From Streptomyces sp. 840.1 (GTDB lineage Bacteria; Actinomycetota; Actinomycetes; Streptomycetales; Streptomycetaceae), in contig NZ_RJUU01000001.1 in NCBI RefSeq assembly GCF_003751445.1, positions 1,803,001 to 1,867,000 of the forward strand: a DNA stretch of 64,000 bases, given 5' to 3'. How positions within the stretch are numbered: the first letter of the stretch is position 1; each line of letters begins with the position of its first letter. Shown piece by piece: positions 15,959-25,418 of this stretch. A program made the position numbers and the translations under genes. The notes under the pieces are model-generated. The model ran no database searches and was not told where the DNA came from. It worked only from the letters and a program-made list of their open reading frames with translations.

Positions 15959-17695
15959 TCAGCCGAGCAGGGCCCGTTGGGCGTCGTGCAGGTTCTGCGG
16001 GCGGACGGTCTCCGGTGTGCCGTACGCCTCCAGGCGGGTGTGCAGGTCGCCGGTGAAGTCGGGGACGTCGATCTGGTCGAACTCCGTCACCTCGCTGATT
16101 CCGACGCTCGCGCTGTAGGGGGCGAGGCCGTCGATGCGCATCAGTCCGGCCCGGCCGTTGGTCACCCGGATGTTCCAGTGCGTGAAGCGGGCGCCGAACA
16201 GGGGTCCGGCGCTCGCGTCGCCGCCGTGCCGGCCGTTGTTGTTCACGGTGATGTCGGTGCGGACGTTCGCGAACGGCATCCCCCGGTGCGAGTCGAACGT
16301 CCCCATCTCCATCACCCCGCGCGACCAGGCGTTGTAGCTGGACAGGCCCTCGACGTTGATGCCGTGCAGCTGGGTCCCGGCGGGCGCGGGGACGGTGCGC
16401 TGCTCGATGGTGAAGTCCTCGATCAGGTTGTCGTGGCTGCCCTCGCGGCAGTAGTACGGGTGGTGCGAGCCCCGTCCCGCGACCCTCGTGCGCCGCAGGG
16501 TGCAGGCGGAGGCGCCGATCAGCCCGAAGCCGTTGTCGACGTGGCGGACGGTGATGTCGTCGGCCCAGCAGTCGTACGCGCACTGGAACGCGACGCCGTT
16601 GTACCCCTTGTCCAGCAGGTGCTGCGACTGCGGGGTCTCGACCGCTTCGAGCGTGAGTCCCTCGACGCCGGAGCCGGTGAGCGGGTCGGCGAGTGTGGTC
16701 AGGCGGGGGTCCCACTCGGGGCGGACGTCGAGCGGGAGGGGGCGCTCCAGGGTGACCCTGCGGCCGTGCACGGCGGTGATGCGGACGGGCCATTCGTAGG
16801 GGACGTACGAGGTCAGCTTCGTCTTGTCGTCCCAGTAGTACGCCTCGGGGCCCGGACCGCCGCCCGCCATGTGCTCCAGCAGGGTGTGCGCGGAGTCGTC
16901 GGCGAGGCGGAGCAGGACGAGGGCGCCTCGCTTCAGCTTCCGGGTGTCGTCGACGGTGATCGTACGGTCGCCGAGGCGGGCGGGCGCGACGGTGGTCAGG
17001 GTGCGCCACTCGTCGCGCTTGTTGCCGGTCCAGCCCTCGAAGGGCCAGTCCTTCGCCTTGATGGCGTCGGTGAGTGAGGTCCAACGGGCTTCGGGGCAGA
17101 GCCAGATGAGGCCGCCGGCCCAGGACCAGCTGGACTTGTCGCCGCCGTACCGGCTGCCGTAGACGCCGATCAGTTCGGTGAGGCTGCGGGTCGCGTACAG
17201 CTTGGTGCGGCCGCTGCCCGCGCCGCGTACGACGACGTCGCTGTGGCCGATGCGGATGATGTCGTCGATGCGGTACGTGCCCGCCGGGATGAGCACCGTG
17301 CCACCGCCGCGCTCTCCGGCAGCGGCGATGGCACGGTTGATCGCGGGGGCGGCGTCGGCGGAGTTGTCGGGCTCGGCGCCGTAGTGCAGGACGTTGACGG
17401 TGCAGCCGCGGCCGGCGCGGCGGCCGGGGAGGTCGGAGCCAGCCCGGTAGCCGGCCCTGCCGATGAACGGGATCTGCGGGTGCGTGAGGGGTGCCGAGGC
17501 GAACTCCCGCCAGAGCGCGGAGGTCTGCGCTCCGCCGCCCGCACCGGCCGGGGCCGCGCCGCGGCCTGTCGCGGTGGCGTCTCCGGCCGCCGCGAACGCC
17601 GTCCCGCTGCCGGCCGCTCCGGTGACCGCCACCGCCGCTACGGCCACCGCGCTGCCGAGCAGTCCACGCCTGCTGATGTTCCCCATGGTTGCCAT
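15959..17695 (-). CDS. Tat-exported right-handed beta-helix (pectate-lyase-like) protein
   Basis: Secreted protein of about 578 residues. The start at 17695 follows AGGCGG; the Tat signal NISRRGLLGS has its twin arginines at residues 9-10. Next comes a 'GCTVNVLHYGAEPDNSADAAPAINRAI' segment, typical of the pectate lyase 3 domain start. It leads into stacked-strand repeats (GLTLEAVE, GVAFQCAYDCWADDITVRHV, LRRTRVAGRGSHHPYYC). The fold points to a polysaccharide lyase or hydrolase acting outside the cell, but I cannot name the substrate or catalytic residues. Confidence 0.85.
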   Translation of the reverse strand: MATMGNISRRGLLGSAVAVAAVAVTGAAGSGTAFAAAGDATATGRGAAPAGAGGGAQTSALWREFASAPLTHPQIPFIGRAGYRAGSDLPGRRAGRGCTVNVLHYGAEPDNSADAAPAINRAIAAAGERGGGTVLIPAGTYRIDDIIRIGHSDVVVRGAGSGRTKLYATRSLTELIGVYGSRYGGDKSSWSWAGGLIWLCPEARWTSLTDAIKAKDWPFEGWTGNKRDEWRTLTTVAPARLGDRTITVDDTRKLKRGALVLLRLADDSAHTLLEHMAGGGPGPEAYYWDDKTKLTSYVPYEWPVRITAVHGRRVTLERPLPLDVRPEWDPRLTTLADPLTGSGVEGLTLEAVETPQSQHLLDKGYNGVAFQCAYDCWADDITVRHVDNGFGLIGASACTLRRTRVAGRGSHHPYYCREGSHDNLIEDFTIEQRTVPAPAGTQLHGINVEGLSSYNAWSRGVMEMGTFDSHRGMPFANVRTDITVNNNGRHGGDASAGPLFGARFTHWNIRVTNGRAGLMRIDGLAPYSASVGISEVTEFDQIDVPDFTGDLHTRLEAYGTPETVRPQNLHDAQRALLG

Positions 17696-17829
17696 GAGCT
17701 CGATCCGCCTTTCATGGATGTGAACGACGTTCATGTCTGCGTCGGCGGTGAGCATGCCACGGCACCCGGTCGCGACGGAAGGGTCGTGCGCCGGGGAATT
17801 GGCAGGCGAAAGGCCTCAGTTGGCGGGTG

Positions 17830-18420
17830 TCAGCCAGTGGGGCGCTGAGTCAGATGTGTGAACGCGTCCAGGTTTCGGGTGGACTCGCCGCGCGACACCC
17901 GCCACTCGTACTCCTTGCGGATCGCGCCCGCGAACCCGAGCTCCAGGAGGGGGTTGAAGGCACCGTCGGCGGCCTCCAGGACCACACCCAGCAGCCGGTC
18001 CAGCTCCTCGGGCGTGACCACGGACAGCGGCAGTTTGCCGACGAGGTAGACGTCCCCGAGCGAGTCGACCGCGTAACTCACACCGAACAGACGGAGGTTG
18101 CGCTCCAGCAGCCAGCGGTGCACCGCCGGCTCGTTCTCGTCGGGATGCCGGATGACGAAGGCGTTGACGGAGAGCGAGTGCTTTCCGACGAGCAGCGAGC
18201 AGGTGGTGGAGAGCTTGCGGGTGCCGGGCAGCTGGACGACGTAGCTCCCCGGGGCGGGGCTCTCCCAGTCGAGCCCGGCATCGTCGAGCGCCGTCCCGAT
18301 GACCTGCGCCACCTGATCGGCCCGCGTCACCTGGTCGGCCTGTGCCGCGTGCTCGGCCCGCGCCGTCTGATCGGCCTGCCCGGCCTGGGTCTTCGGCGCT
18401 TCCTCGGGTGCATCAGCCAT
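17830..18420 (-). CDS. YbjN domain-containing protein
   Basis: A 196-residue cytoplasmic protein. The N-terminal 45 residues are Ala/Gln/Asp-rich with repeated 'AEHAAQADQ' and 'RADQVAQV' blocks. The rest matches the YbjN/type III chaperone-like fold (GSYVVQLPGTRKLSTTCSLLVG, LNVNAF-like SLSVNAFVIRHPDENEPAVHRWLLERN). In Streptomyces a YbjN-domain gene commonly sits next to mshA, as here (83 bp away, same strand). Its biochemical role is not established; YbjN in enterobacteria affects stress and motility. Confidence 0.85.
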   Translation of the reverse strand: MADAPEEAPKTQAGQADQTARAEHAAQADQVTRADQVAQVIGTALDDAGLDWESPAPGSYVVQLPGTRKLSTTCSLLVGKHSLSVNAFVIRHPDENEPAVHRWLLERNLRLFGVSYAVDSLGDVYLVGKLPLSVVTPEELDRLLGVVLEAADGAFNPLLELGFAGAIRKEYEWRVSRGESTRNLDAFTHLTQRPTG

Positions 18421-18503
18421 GGTCCGAGCGTACGTCGCCCGGGGGGCGGCGCCACATCCGCCGGGTCATCCCGTGCCGCCACGGCCTCCGGCCGGCCCGC
18501 GCC

Positions 18504-19868
18504 TCACGCGTGGCGCGTGCGCACCCGTCGGCGGTGGTCCTGCATCGCCTCCGTGTACACGTCCGCCGTCGCCGCCGCCGCGGTGTCCCAGCCGAAGCGC
18601 TGGGCGTGCTCGGCGGCCGCGCCGCCCATCCGGCCGACCAGCTCGGGCGCCGCCACGAAGCGCGCCAGCGCCTCCGCGTACGCCGCCGGGTCGTGGCCGG
18701 GGATCAGGAAGCCGCTGATCCCGTCCCGTACCGCCACCGGCAGCCCGCCCACGGCCGCCGCGACGACCGGGGTGCCGGCCGCCTGGGCCTCGATGGCGAC
18801 CAGGCCGAAGGACTCGCTGTACGAGGGCATGACCAGCACGGACGCGGCCCGGAACCAGTCGGCGAGCTGGTCCTGCCCGACCGGCGGCTGGAACCGTACG
18901 ACGTCGGCGATGCCGAGCCGGGCCGCGAGCTTCTGGAGCCCCTCCGGCTTGGCGAGACCGCTGCCGCTGGGGCCGCCGACGACCGGCACGACGATGCGCG
19001 AGCGCAGCGAGGGGTCGCGGTCCAGCAGGACGGCGATCGCGCGCAGCAGGACGTCCGGCGCCTTCAGCGGCTGGATGCGGCCCGCGAAGAGCGGGACCAG
19101 GGCGTCCTGCGGCAGCCCCAGCCGGGCCCGTGCCGCCGCCCGCCCGTCGGCCGGGCGGAAGCGGTCCAGGTTGACGCCGGGGTGCACGACGGCGACGGCA
19201 CCCGGATCGGCCTCGTAGAAGCGGACGAGCTCGTCCGCCTCCTCCGCGGTGTTCGCGATCAGCCGGTCGGCCGCGCTGACGATCTGGGTCTCACCGATGA
19301 CCCTGGCTGCGGGTTCGGGGGTGTCGCCCTCGGCGAGCGAGGCGTTCTTGACCTTCGCCATGGTGTGCATGGCGTGGACGAGCGGGACGCCCCAGCGCTG
19401 GGCGGCGAGCCAGCCGACGTGGCCGGAGAGCCAGTAGTGGGAGTGCACCAGGTCGTAGTAGCCGGGGCGCTGGCCGGCCCATGCCTGCATCACGCCGTGC
19501 GTGAAGGCGCAGAGCTGGGCGGGCAGCTCCTCCTTGGCCAGCCCCTCGTACGGGCCCGCGTCGACATGGCGGACCAGTACACCGGGCGACAGCTCGACCG
19601 CGGGCGGCAGCGCGCCGGTGGTGGAGCGGGTGAAGATCTCGACCTCGATGTTGATCGCGGCGAGGCGCTCGGCCAGCTCCACGATGTAGACGTTCATGCC
19701 GCCCGCGTCGCCCGTACCCGGCTGGTGCAACGGGGAGGTGTGCACGGAGAGCATCGCGATCCGGCGGGGCTTGCGGTGGGCGCCCGGGAACGAGCCGGAG
19801 AGGCCGGCGGGGAACCTGAGACGCGGTGCGACGCGGCTGCTGCCGAGCCGGGAGACGTACTGGCTCAC
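18504..19868 (-). CDS. mshA: D-inositol-3-phosphate glycosyltransferase (mycothiol biosynthesis)
   Basis: First committed step of mycothiol synthesis: joins GlcNAc from UDP-GlcNAc to 1L-myo-inositol 1-phosphate. I chose GTG 19868 because it follows GAGGAGGA and gives the known VSQYVSRLG start; upstream codons in frame are noncoding. The 454 residues are a GT-B/GT4 enzyme: the N-lobe has [20 protein letters not shown], the C-lobe has [15 protein letters not shown] and the E(x7)E sugar-nucleotide motif [17 protein letters not shown]. It is an actinobacterial hallmark gene. Confidence 0.96.
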   Translation of the reverse strand: MSQYVSRLGSSRVAPRLRFPAGLSGSFPGAHRKPRRIAMLSVHTSPLHQPGTGDAGGMNVYIVELAERLAAINIEVEIFTRSTTGALPPAVELSPGVLVRHVDAGPYEGLAKEELPAQLCAFTHGVMQAWAGQRPGYYDLVHSHYWLSGHVGWLAAQRWGVPLVHAMHTMAKVKNASLAEGDTPEPAARVIGETQIVSAADRLIANTAEEADELVRFYEADPGAVAVVHPGVNLDRFRPADGRAAARARLGLPQDALVPLFAGRIQPLKAPDVLLRAIAVLLDRDPSLRSRIVVPVVGGPSGSGLAKPEGLQKLAARLGIADVVRFQPPVGQDQLADWFRAASVLVMPSYSESFGLVAIEAQAAGTPVVAAAVGGLPVAVRDGISGFLIPGHDPAAYAEALARFVAAPELVGRMGGAAAEHAQRFGWDTAAAATADVYTEAMQDHRRRVRTRHA

Positions 19869-20261
19869 GTCGTCCGGTCCTCCTCGTTCAGGGCACTGGT
19901 AACCGACTCGTTCAACCAAGGCACCACTCGTTCGGGCGCGGCGCCACTCGTTCAGGCATGGCCCCGCAGGGACACCGGCACGCCGTCCCTTCGATGGGCT
20001 GGAACAGCGCGACCTCCCCTTTCATTTCCGCTTTGCCAAATCATTACAGAGGGTGCCCGGCGCGTCGCCGCGACGCCGTCGCCACATCCACCCCCCACAC
20101 CGCTGCCACATCCGCTTTCACGCCCCTTCCGCTTCCGCTCCCGAGCCCCCTCTGCTCCCCCTCCTGGACTGCCTCCGCTTCCGCTCCCACTCTTCTTCCG
20201 CTTCCGCGCCCCTCCGCACCGGCGCGGCATCCGTTCCGCGCCGCTCGTTACGCTCTGTGCC
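19869..20261. other. Intergenic polypyrimidine-rich region between mshA and a methyltransferase gene
   Basis: These 393 bp separate divergent genes. Near mshA there are direct repeats of ACTCGTTC (about 19906-19954). Between about 20058 and 20225 the plus strand is almost entirely C and T, with CGCTTCCGC/CCGCTTCCGCTCCC repeated several times. No gene is convincing in it. Such strand-asymmetric tracts can form triplex DNA. The region must contain both promoters. Confidence 0.6.
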
Positions 20262-21038
20262 ATGCGCCCCATCGGCACCGCGACCCGCGGGACCACCAAC
20301 CCGAACCGGCTGCGCCGCATGGACCGCTGGATCGCCGCCACCCACGGCCCCGCCCTGCGCCGCGCCGAAACCCCCGTCGCGGTCGATCTGGGGTACGGCG
20401 CCGCGCCCTGGACCGCCGTCGAGCTGCTGGAGCGGCTGCGCGGCGCGGAGCCGCGCACCTCGGTGGTCGGCATCGAGATCTCCCCGGAGCGGGTCGCCGC
20501 GGCGAAGCCGTACGAGCGCGCGGGCCTCACCTTCCGGCACGGCGGCTTCGAGATCCCGCTGCCGGAGCGGCCCACGCTGATCCGGGCGGCGAACGTGCTG
20601 CGCCAGTACGACGAGGACGAGGTCGCCGCGGTCTGGCAGCGGCTGTGCGCGCGGCTCGCGCCGGGCGGGCTGCTGGTGGAGGGCACCTGCGACGAGATCG
20701 GGCGCCGGCACGTGTGGGTGGCGCTCGGGCCGGAGGGCCCGCGCACCGTGACGTTCGCGACGCGCCTCGGCTCACTGGACCGGCCGTCCGACCTCGCGGA
20801 GCGGCTGCCCAAGGCGCTCATCCACCGCAATGTGCCGGGCGAGCCCGTCCACGCGTTCCTGCGCGACTTCGACCGGGCCTGGGCCGCCGCGGCGCCGTAC
20901 GCCTCGCTCGGGGCCCGGCAGCGGTGGATCACGGCCGTACGGGCGCTGTCGGGCGAGTGGCCGCTGACGGACGGGGCCCGGCGGTGGCGGCAGGGTGAAG
21001 TCACGGTGAACTGGGCGGCGCTGAAGCCCGAGCGATAG
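20262..21038 (+). CDS. Class I SAM-dependent methyltransferase
   Basis: Predicted methyltransferase, 258 residues, start ATG 20262 (MRPIGTATRGTTNPNRLRRMDRW). The SAM-binding motif I is VAVDLGYGAAPWTAVELLERL, followed by VVGIEISPERVAAAK (acidic ribose-binding end of strand 2), FRHGGFEIP and RAANVLRQYDEDEV. A long frame open upstream crosses mshA and the polypyrimidine tract and is not coding. It is a conserved gene next to mshA in streptomycetes, but its acceptor is not known. Confidence 0.82.
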   Translation: MRPIGTATRGTTNPNRLRRMDRWIAATHGPALRRAETPVAVDLGYGAAPWTAVELLERLRGAEPRTSVVGIEISPERVAAAKPYERAGLTFRHGGFEIPLPERPTLIRAANVLRQYDEDEVAAVWQRLCARLAPGGLLVEGTCDEIGRRHVWVALGPEGPRTVTFATRLGSLDRPSDLAERLPKALIHRNVPGEPVHAFLRDFDRAWAAAAPYASLGARQRWITAVRALSGEWPLTDGARRWRQGEVTVNWAALKPER

Positions 21039-21278
21039 CCCAACACGCCGGGAACAGGGGGAACTCCCCGCCCGACGGGAACGTCGGCCCGGCATCGTTC
21101 GTCCCAGATACGGGGAGCGGTGCGGGGGAGCACGGCTGCGGCACCGGTGAACGGCCGGGATCCGCCGGAGATGTGTGAGCCTCTGTTGCTTTTCGGTACG
21201 GCATGGCACGATCTCGTCGGTGCCATAAGTTACTGACGGTAAATCAGATCCGTTCGGGTCTGTCCGGAGGGGGAGCTC

Positions 21279-22403
21279 GTGAACCGACGCCACAGTGCCG
21301 CCGCGGCGATCACACTGGTCTGCGCGCTGGCCGTACTGGCCGCACCGGTCCAGGCCTTCGCCGCGCCCGCGCCCCCCGCGCCGGAACAGCCGACGAAGCC
21401 CGGGGAGCCCGGCGTATCCGGCCCGTCCGGCGTATCCGGTCCGTCCGGCGCGTCCGATACGTCCACGAAGAAGAGCCTCGAAGAAGTGCGGGCGGAGATC
21501 GACGCCCTCTACCGCAAGGCCGGCGCTGCGACGGACGCGTACAACCTCGCCGAGGAGCAGTCCAAGAAGCAGTCGGGCGAGATCGTCAAGCTGGCGCAGG
21601 CCATAGTCGAGGGCCAGGCGAAGATCGCCGACCTCAAGAGCAGGGCGGGCGCCCAGGCCCGCGAGCAGTACCGCAACGCCGGACTGCCGCCCGGCGCCCA
21701 GCTGATGCTCAGCGGCGACCCGCGGCTCTTCCTGGACGGAGTCAGCCGCGCCCGCCAGGGCCAGCAGGCCGCCAAGGGTGTCCTGGGCGAACTGAACAGG
21801 ACCCAGGAGGACCTGGAGACGTACACCCAGGACGCGAGCACCAACTGGACCAAGCTCGAAGCCAATCGCGTCAAGCAGGCCAAGGCCAAGAAGAAGATCA
21901 ACGAGCAGATCGCGGCGGCGAAGAAGCTGGAGTCCCGGCTGGAGAAGAAGGAGCGGGCCCGGCTCCTCGAGCTCGAACAGCAGGCGGAGTACAAGTCGCA
22001 GACGGCCTGGCTGAGTTCCGGCGCGCTGAAGGAGATCAACCGGGGGGCGAGCGCGAGCGGCAAGAAGGCCGTGGCCTTCGCGACCTCGCAGATCGGCAAG
22101 CCGTACGAGTGGGGTGCCGAGGGCCCCTCGTCGTTCGACTGCTCGGGGCTGACGTCGCAGGCGTGGGCGGCGGCCGGCCATCCGATCCCGCGCACCTCGC
22201 AGGAGCAGTGGCGGCAGCTGCCGCACATCGCGGTCAAGGACATGCGCCCCGGCGACCTGGTCATCTACTTCGGCGATGCCACGCACGTCGGGATGTACAT
22301 CGGCGACGGCGCGATCGTGCACGCCCCGCGTCCGGGCCGCGACGTCACGATCACGGGGGCGGGATCGATGGAGATCCTCGGGGTCGTGCGCCCGGACAAA
22401 TAA
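21279..22403 (+). CDS. Secreted NlpC/P60 family peptidoglycan endopeptidase
   Basis: Cell-wall hydrolase that cuts D-Glu/meso-DAP or LL-DAP peptide links; 374 residues. GTG 21279 follows GGAGGGGG. There is an Ala-rich signal peptide (about 1-30), a short Pro/Gly/Ser stretch with a VSGPSG repeat, and a long coiled coil (about 60-260) of the type that holds such enzymes inactive or tethered. The C-terminal NlpC/P60 domain has Cys288 (FDCSGLTSQAW), His336 (DATHVGMYIG) and His348 (IVHAP). A TTAC-N5-GTAA dyad lies at 21230-21242 upstream. Confidence 0.93.
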   Translation: MNRRHSAAAAITLVCALAVLAAPVQAFAAPAPPAPEQPTKPGEPGVSGPSGVSGPSGASDTSTKKSLEEVRAEIDALYRKAGAATDAYNLAEEQSKKQSGEIVKLAQAIVEGQAKIADLKSRAGAQAREQYRNAGLPPGAQLMLSGDPRLFLDGVSRARQGQQAAKGVLGELNRTQEDLETYTQDASTNWTKLEANRVKQAKAKKKINEQIAAAKKLESRLEKKERARLLELEQQAEYKSQTAWLSSGALKEINRGASASGKKAVAFATSQIGKPYEWGAEGPSSFDCSGLTSQAWAAAGHPIPRTSQEQWRQLPHIAVKDMRPGDLVIYFGDATHVGMYIGDGAIVHAPRPGRDVTITGAGSMEILGVVRPDK

Positions 22404-22928
22404 GCCGGTCGAACGGCGCCGGGCGCGCATCGACATCGCCACCGGCACCGGGCGCGCATCGACGTCGCCACCGGCACCGGCACCGGCACCGGCCGCGCAT
22501 CGGCATCGCGCTCGTCACGGGGCCGCGGACGCGCGATGCCGCCGGGCGCCGGAGGCCGCCCGGCCGGGCAACCTTAAGAGAGCCTCAAGGGACACTTAAG
22601 GCCTGCCGGGAGCGGCCGGACGGCGGAGAACGTACGGATTTCGTCGTCACCGGCGGGCCCCGATCGGCCCGCCGCGCCGCAGCCGTGACCCGCGCCACCC
22701 GGCGCCCGCCGCAGCACGTGACCTTTGTCATGCACCGGAATGGGCCGCACCCCCGCCGCATACCGCCGGATCTGCGTCCTTCCGCGGCTTAAGGCCGTTC
22801 CCGGAACGGCGGACACGCGTCGGGCGCCATTCCGTTCCCACATCCCGTACCGCTATCGTCCCCGTCTGGCGGGTCGTCGATCGTCGCTCCGCCGCGCCCT
22901 CGGGGGGAGGGAAGGAAACCCGATTTCG
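22404..22928. other. Intergenic region with a 29-bp tandem repeat and several dyads
   Basis: No gene is convincing in these 525 bp. From 22419 a 29-bp unit (beginning CCGGGCGCGCATCGACATCG) occurs twice in tandem and partly a third time at 22489, with extra CACCGG hexamers before the last copy. Further on are CCTTAAG (22572-22578) / CTTAAGG (22595-22601) and CCGTTCC/GGAACGG around 22802. The purine-rich GGGGGGAGGGAAGGAAA just before 22929 is the ribosome site of the next gene. Confidence 0.6.
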
Positions 22929-24272
22929 ATGCCCGTACCCGTACCGCAGCAGCGTTCCGCTCCCGCTGCGGAGAACAGCTATGGCGCCGACCTCACCCTC
23001 CTGGTGATCGAGGACGACCCGGCGGGCACGCTCACCGTCCCGGAGCTGCCCGCAGCGGCAGGCACCCGGGTCCGTATCCGCACCGCCCGCAACCTCACCG
23101 AGGCGGGCCGGCTCCTCACCGACGATGTGGACTGCATCCTGCTGGACCTGGCCCTGCCGGCGGGCAGCGAGGCGCGTACCGCCCCCGGCGAGGAGGCGGA
23201 CGGGCTGGCCACCCTCAAGCACGTGCTGCGGATCGCGCCCCGGCACGCCGTCATGGCCCTCACGGCCCAGGAGGACGCCGAGCTGGCCGCCGAGGCGGTA
23301 CGGGTGGGGGCGCAGGACTACCTCTTCCGCGACGAGCTCGACGGCAGGCTGCTCAGCCGCGCCATCCGCTACGCCGTCGAGCGCAAGCGCGCCGACGTCG
23401 CCCAGCACCAGCTCACGGAGTCCCGGCTGCGGGCCCAGGAGAACGCCCGACTGGAACGCGGCCTGCTCCCCACCCCGCTGCTCGACGGCTCCGATCTGCA
23501 CTTCGCCGCCCGCTACCGCCCCGGCCGCAGCCGCGCTCTGCTCGGCGGGGACTTCTACGACACGGTCCGTACGCCCGACGGCACGGTCCACGTGATGATC
23601 GGCGATGTCTGCGGGCACGGCCCGGACGAGGCCGCGCTCGGCGTGGAGCTGCGCATCGCGTGGCGGGCGCTGACCCTGGCCGGACTCTGCGGCGACGAGC
23701 TGCTCTCCACGCTCCAGCAGGTCCTGGAACACGAACGGGAGAGCGAGGAGATCTTCGCGACCCTCTGCACGGTCGACATCGCCCCCGACGGCCGCCGGGC
23801 CGGCCTCTGCCTGGCGGGCCACCCGGCACCGCTGATCGCCCGGCAGGGGCGGGCGGCGCAGCTGCTTCCGTACCAGGACGGCGGCCCGGCGCTCGGCCTG
23901 CTGCCGCGCGCCCGGTGGCCGCGCCGGCAGGTGGAACTGGGCGGCTCCTGGAGCCTGATGCTGTACACGGACGGGCTGATCGAGGGCCGGATCGGCACCG
24001 GCACCCAGCGCCTCGGGCAGGACGGGATGGTCGCGATGATCAACCGCCAGCTGGCGGAGGGCCTGACCGGCGAGGCGCTGCTGGAGGCCGCCGTCACCCA
24101 GGTCCGTGAGCTGAACGGCGGCGAGCTGACCGACGACGTCGCGGTCCTGCTGCTCGACCGCGACGAGGACGCCGAGCGCCGCAGGGCGCACCACGGCGAC
24201 CGGGGCCGGAGCTTTCCGCGCCCCCGCCCCGGTCAGGTGTCAGCCGCAGGCGCTCAACGACCGCCGTTGTAG
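22929..24272 (+). CDS. Response-regulator-type PP2C (SpoIIE-like) serine/threonine phosphatase
   Basis: A 447-residue signalling protein with an N-terminal receiver domain (Asp73 in CILLDLAL, acidic pair in LVIEDD) and a C-terminal PPM/SpoIIE phosphatase domain. The metal-binding motifs GDFYDTVR and GDVCGHGPDEAALG are intact, and ELTDDVAVLLLDR closes the domain. This RsbU-like layout usually dephosphorylates an anti-sigma antagonist in a partner-switching cascade. No histidine kinase or anti-sigma partner is adjacent. The receiver has an unusual insert after the phospho-site (SEARTAPGEEADG). Start ATG 22929 was chosen for its strong ribosome site. Confidence 0.92.
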   Translation: MPVPVPQQRSAPAAENSYGADLTLLVIEDDPAGTLTVPELPAAAGTRVRIRTARNLTEAGRLLTDDVDCILLDLALPAGSEARTAPGEEADGLATLKHVLRIAPRHAVMALTAQEDAELAAEAVRVGAQDYLFRDELDGRLLSRAIRYAVERKRADVAQHQLTESRLRAQENARLERGLLPTPLLDGSDLHFAARYRPGRSRALLGGDFYDTVRTPDGTVHVMIGDVCGHGPDEAALGVELRIAWRALTLAGLCGDELLSTLQQVLEHERESEEIFATLCTVDIAPDGRRAGLCLAGHPAPLIARQGRAAQLLPYQDGGPALGLLPRARWPRRQVELGGSWSLMLYTDGLIEGRIGTGTQRLGQDGMVAMINRQLAEGLTGEALLEAAVTQVRELNGGELTDDVAVLLLDRDEDAERRRAHHGDRGRSFPRPRPGQVSAAGAQRPPL

Positions 24273-24589
24273 GGCCCGTACGGGCCGTCGCTGCTGGAAC
24301 CGCCGCGGCGGTTGCCACCGCCCGTGACGGCCTTGAGTGCCGGCCGCACGTCCACGAAGAACACGATGGTCGCGACCAGTCCCGCGAGCTGGATGAAGAG
24401 CATGGGCACCCAGAGGTTCACCACCACCGTGATGCCGAGAATGATCAGCCAGAAGGGCTTGGTCTTCTTGTCGGCGGCCCGGTAGGCGTCCTCGCGGACG
24501 ACCGCCGCCATGATCAGGGCGACGACGGCGAGGACGAGCATCGCCGTGTAGATCAGCCCGAGGATTGAGTTGAAGCCTTCGAGCAACAT
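24254..24589 (-). CDS. DUF2516 family membrane protein
   Basis: A 111-residue membrane protein with three hydrophobic segments (about 9-31, 44-65, 68-84) and a Gly/Ser/Asn-rich tail. The ATG at 24589 follows AGGCGG at good spacing; a GTG three codons upstream (24598) is an alternative. It is part of a gene group (XRE regulator, HbhA-like, DUF2516) with the same order as Rv0474-Rv0476 of Mycobacterium tuberculosis. Its 3' end overlaps the opposing phosphatase gene by 19 bp. Function unknown. Confidence 0.88.
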   Translation of the reverse strand: MLLEGFNSILGLIYTAMLVLAVVALIMAAVVREDAYRAADKKTKPFWLIILGITVVVNLWVPMLFIQLAGLVATIVFFVDVRPALKAVTGGGNRRGGSSSDGPYGPYNGGR

Positions 24590-24725
24590 GATGTGCACCG
24601 CCTAGTACGTGGGTGAGCGCCTCGCGGCCAAGGTACCGGGACAACGGCCGGGACACCCCGAAAGGTGCCCGGCCGTCCTTCCGGCACTCCCGTCGGCACT
24701 GCTGCCGGCCGTCGCGCCGGTTGAG

Positions 24726-25391
24726 CTACTTGGCGGTGGGCGGCGTGGTCTTCTTGGCGGCCGGCTTGCGCGCCGGCGCCTTCTTGCCGACGGCGGGCGC
24801 GGGCTTGGCCTCCGCCTTGACGGCCTTGGCGGCGGGCGCGGGCTTGGCGGCCGGTGCGGGCCTGGCGGCGGGCTTCGGCGCGGCCTTGGTCCCGGCCTCC
24901 GCCCCGACGCCCGGCTTGGCCTGCGGCTTGGACTCCTTGCGCGGCTCGACGACGACGGCGATCTCGACGATCTCCTCGGCGGTCTCACCGCGCCAGGTGC
25001 GCACGGTCTGCTCGCCGCGCTCGGCGACCTTCTCGTAGGTCTCGCGGGCCCGGACCGCGTACTCGGCGGCCACGCCCACGCTGCGCAGCGCCAGGTCCTG
25101 GGCGCTCTCGCCCAGCTTCTTCAGATCGGTGTCGAACGCCCCGATCACCTCGGTGACCTTGGCCTGGAAGCTGGCCTGCGCCTCCTTGGCCTGCCCGGTC
25201 ACCTTCTCCTGCACGACCTTGGGGTCGGTGTTGCGCACGGCCTCGATGCGCTCCGGCGCCTCGGCCCGCAGCTGCTCGATCAGCGCCGGAACCTTGCGCG
25301 CCTGCTGCACGGCGAGATCGGCCGTACCGGCGGCGAAGTAGAGGGGGGTCGGGTCGGTGAGGGTCTTGCGCAGGTCATCGGTGATGGCCAT
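24726..25391 (-). CDS. HbhA-like protein with Lys/Pro/Ala-rich tail
   Basis: Homologue of the mycobacterial heparin-binding haemagglutinin, 221 residues. The N-terminal MAITDDLRKTLTDPTPLYFAAGTADLA is close to the mycobacterial start. A long helical/coiled-coil core spans about 20-140, and the tail (about 150-221) is made of Lys-Pro-Ala blocks with PAAKPAPAAK repeats. In mycobacteria the tail binds sulphated glycans and the core associates with the membrane; in a soil bacterium the tail more likely contacts DNA, anionic lipid or wall polymers. Probably co-transcribed with the upstream XRE gene (27 bp gap). Confidence 0.85.
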   Translation of the reverse strand: MAITDDLRKTLTDPTPLYFAAGTADLAVQQARKVPALIEQLRAEAPERIEAVRNTDPKVVQEKVTGQAKEAQASFQAKVTEVIGAFDTDLKKLGESAQDLALRSVGVAAEYAVRARETYEKVAERGEQTVRTWRGETAEEIVEIAVVVEPRKESKPQAKPGVGAEAGTKAAPKPAARPAPAAKPAPAAKAVKAEAKPAPAVGKKAPARKPAAKKTTPPTAK

Positions 25392-25418
25392 GACTGTGGT
25401 CCTCCCGGATCATCAGAC

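Noticed and set aside
21039..21278. Possible c-di-AMP (ydaO) riboswitch before the NlpC/P60 gene
   Set aside because: Such riboswitches often precede wall hydrolase genes, and GGGGGAGC and GGTGAA elements occur, but the conserved 3' part with the CAGCTAACC-type segment is missing.
22419..22509. Repeat array considered as a CRISPR
   Set aside because: Units are directly adjacent without unique spacers, and no cas genes are present.
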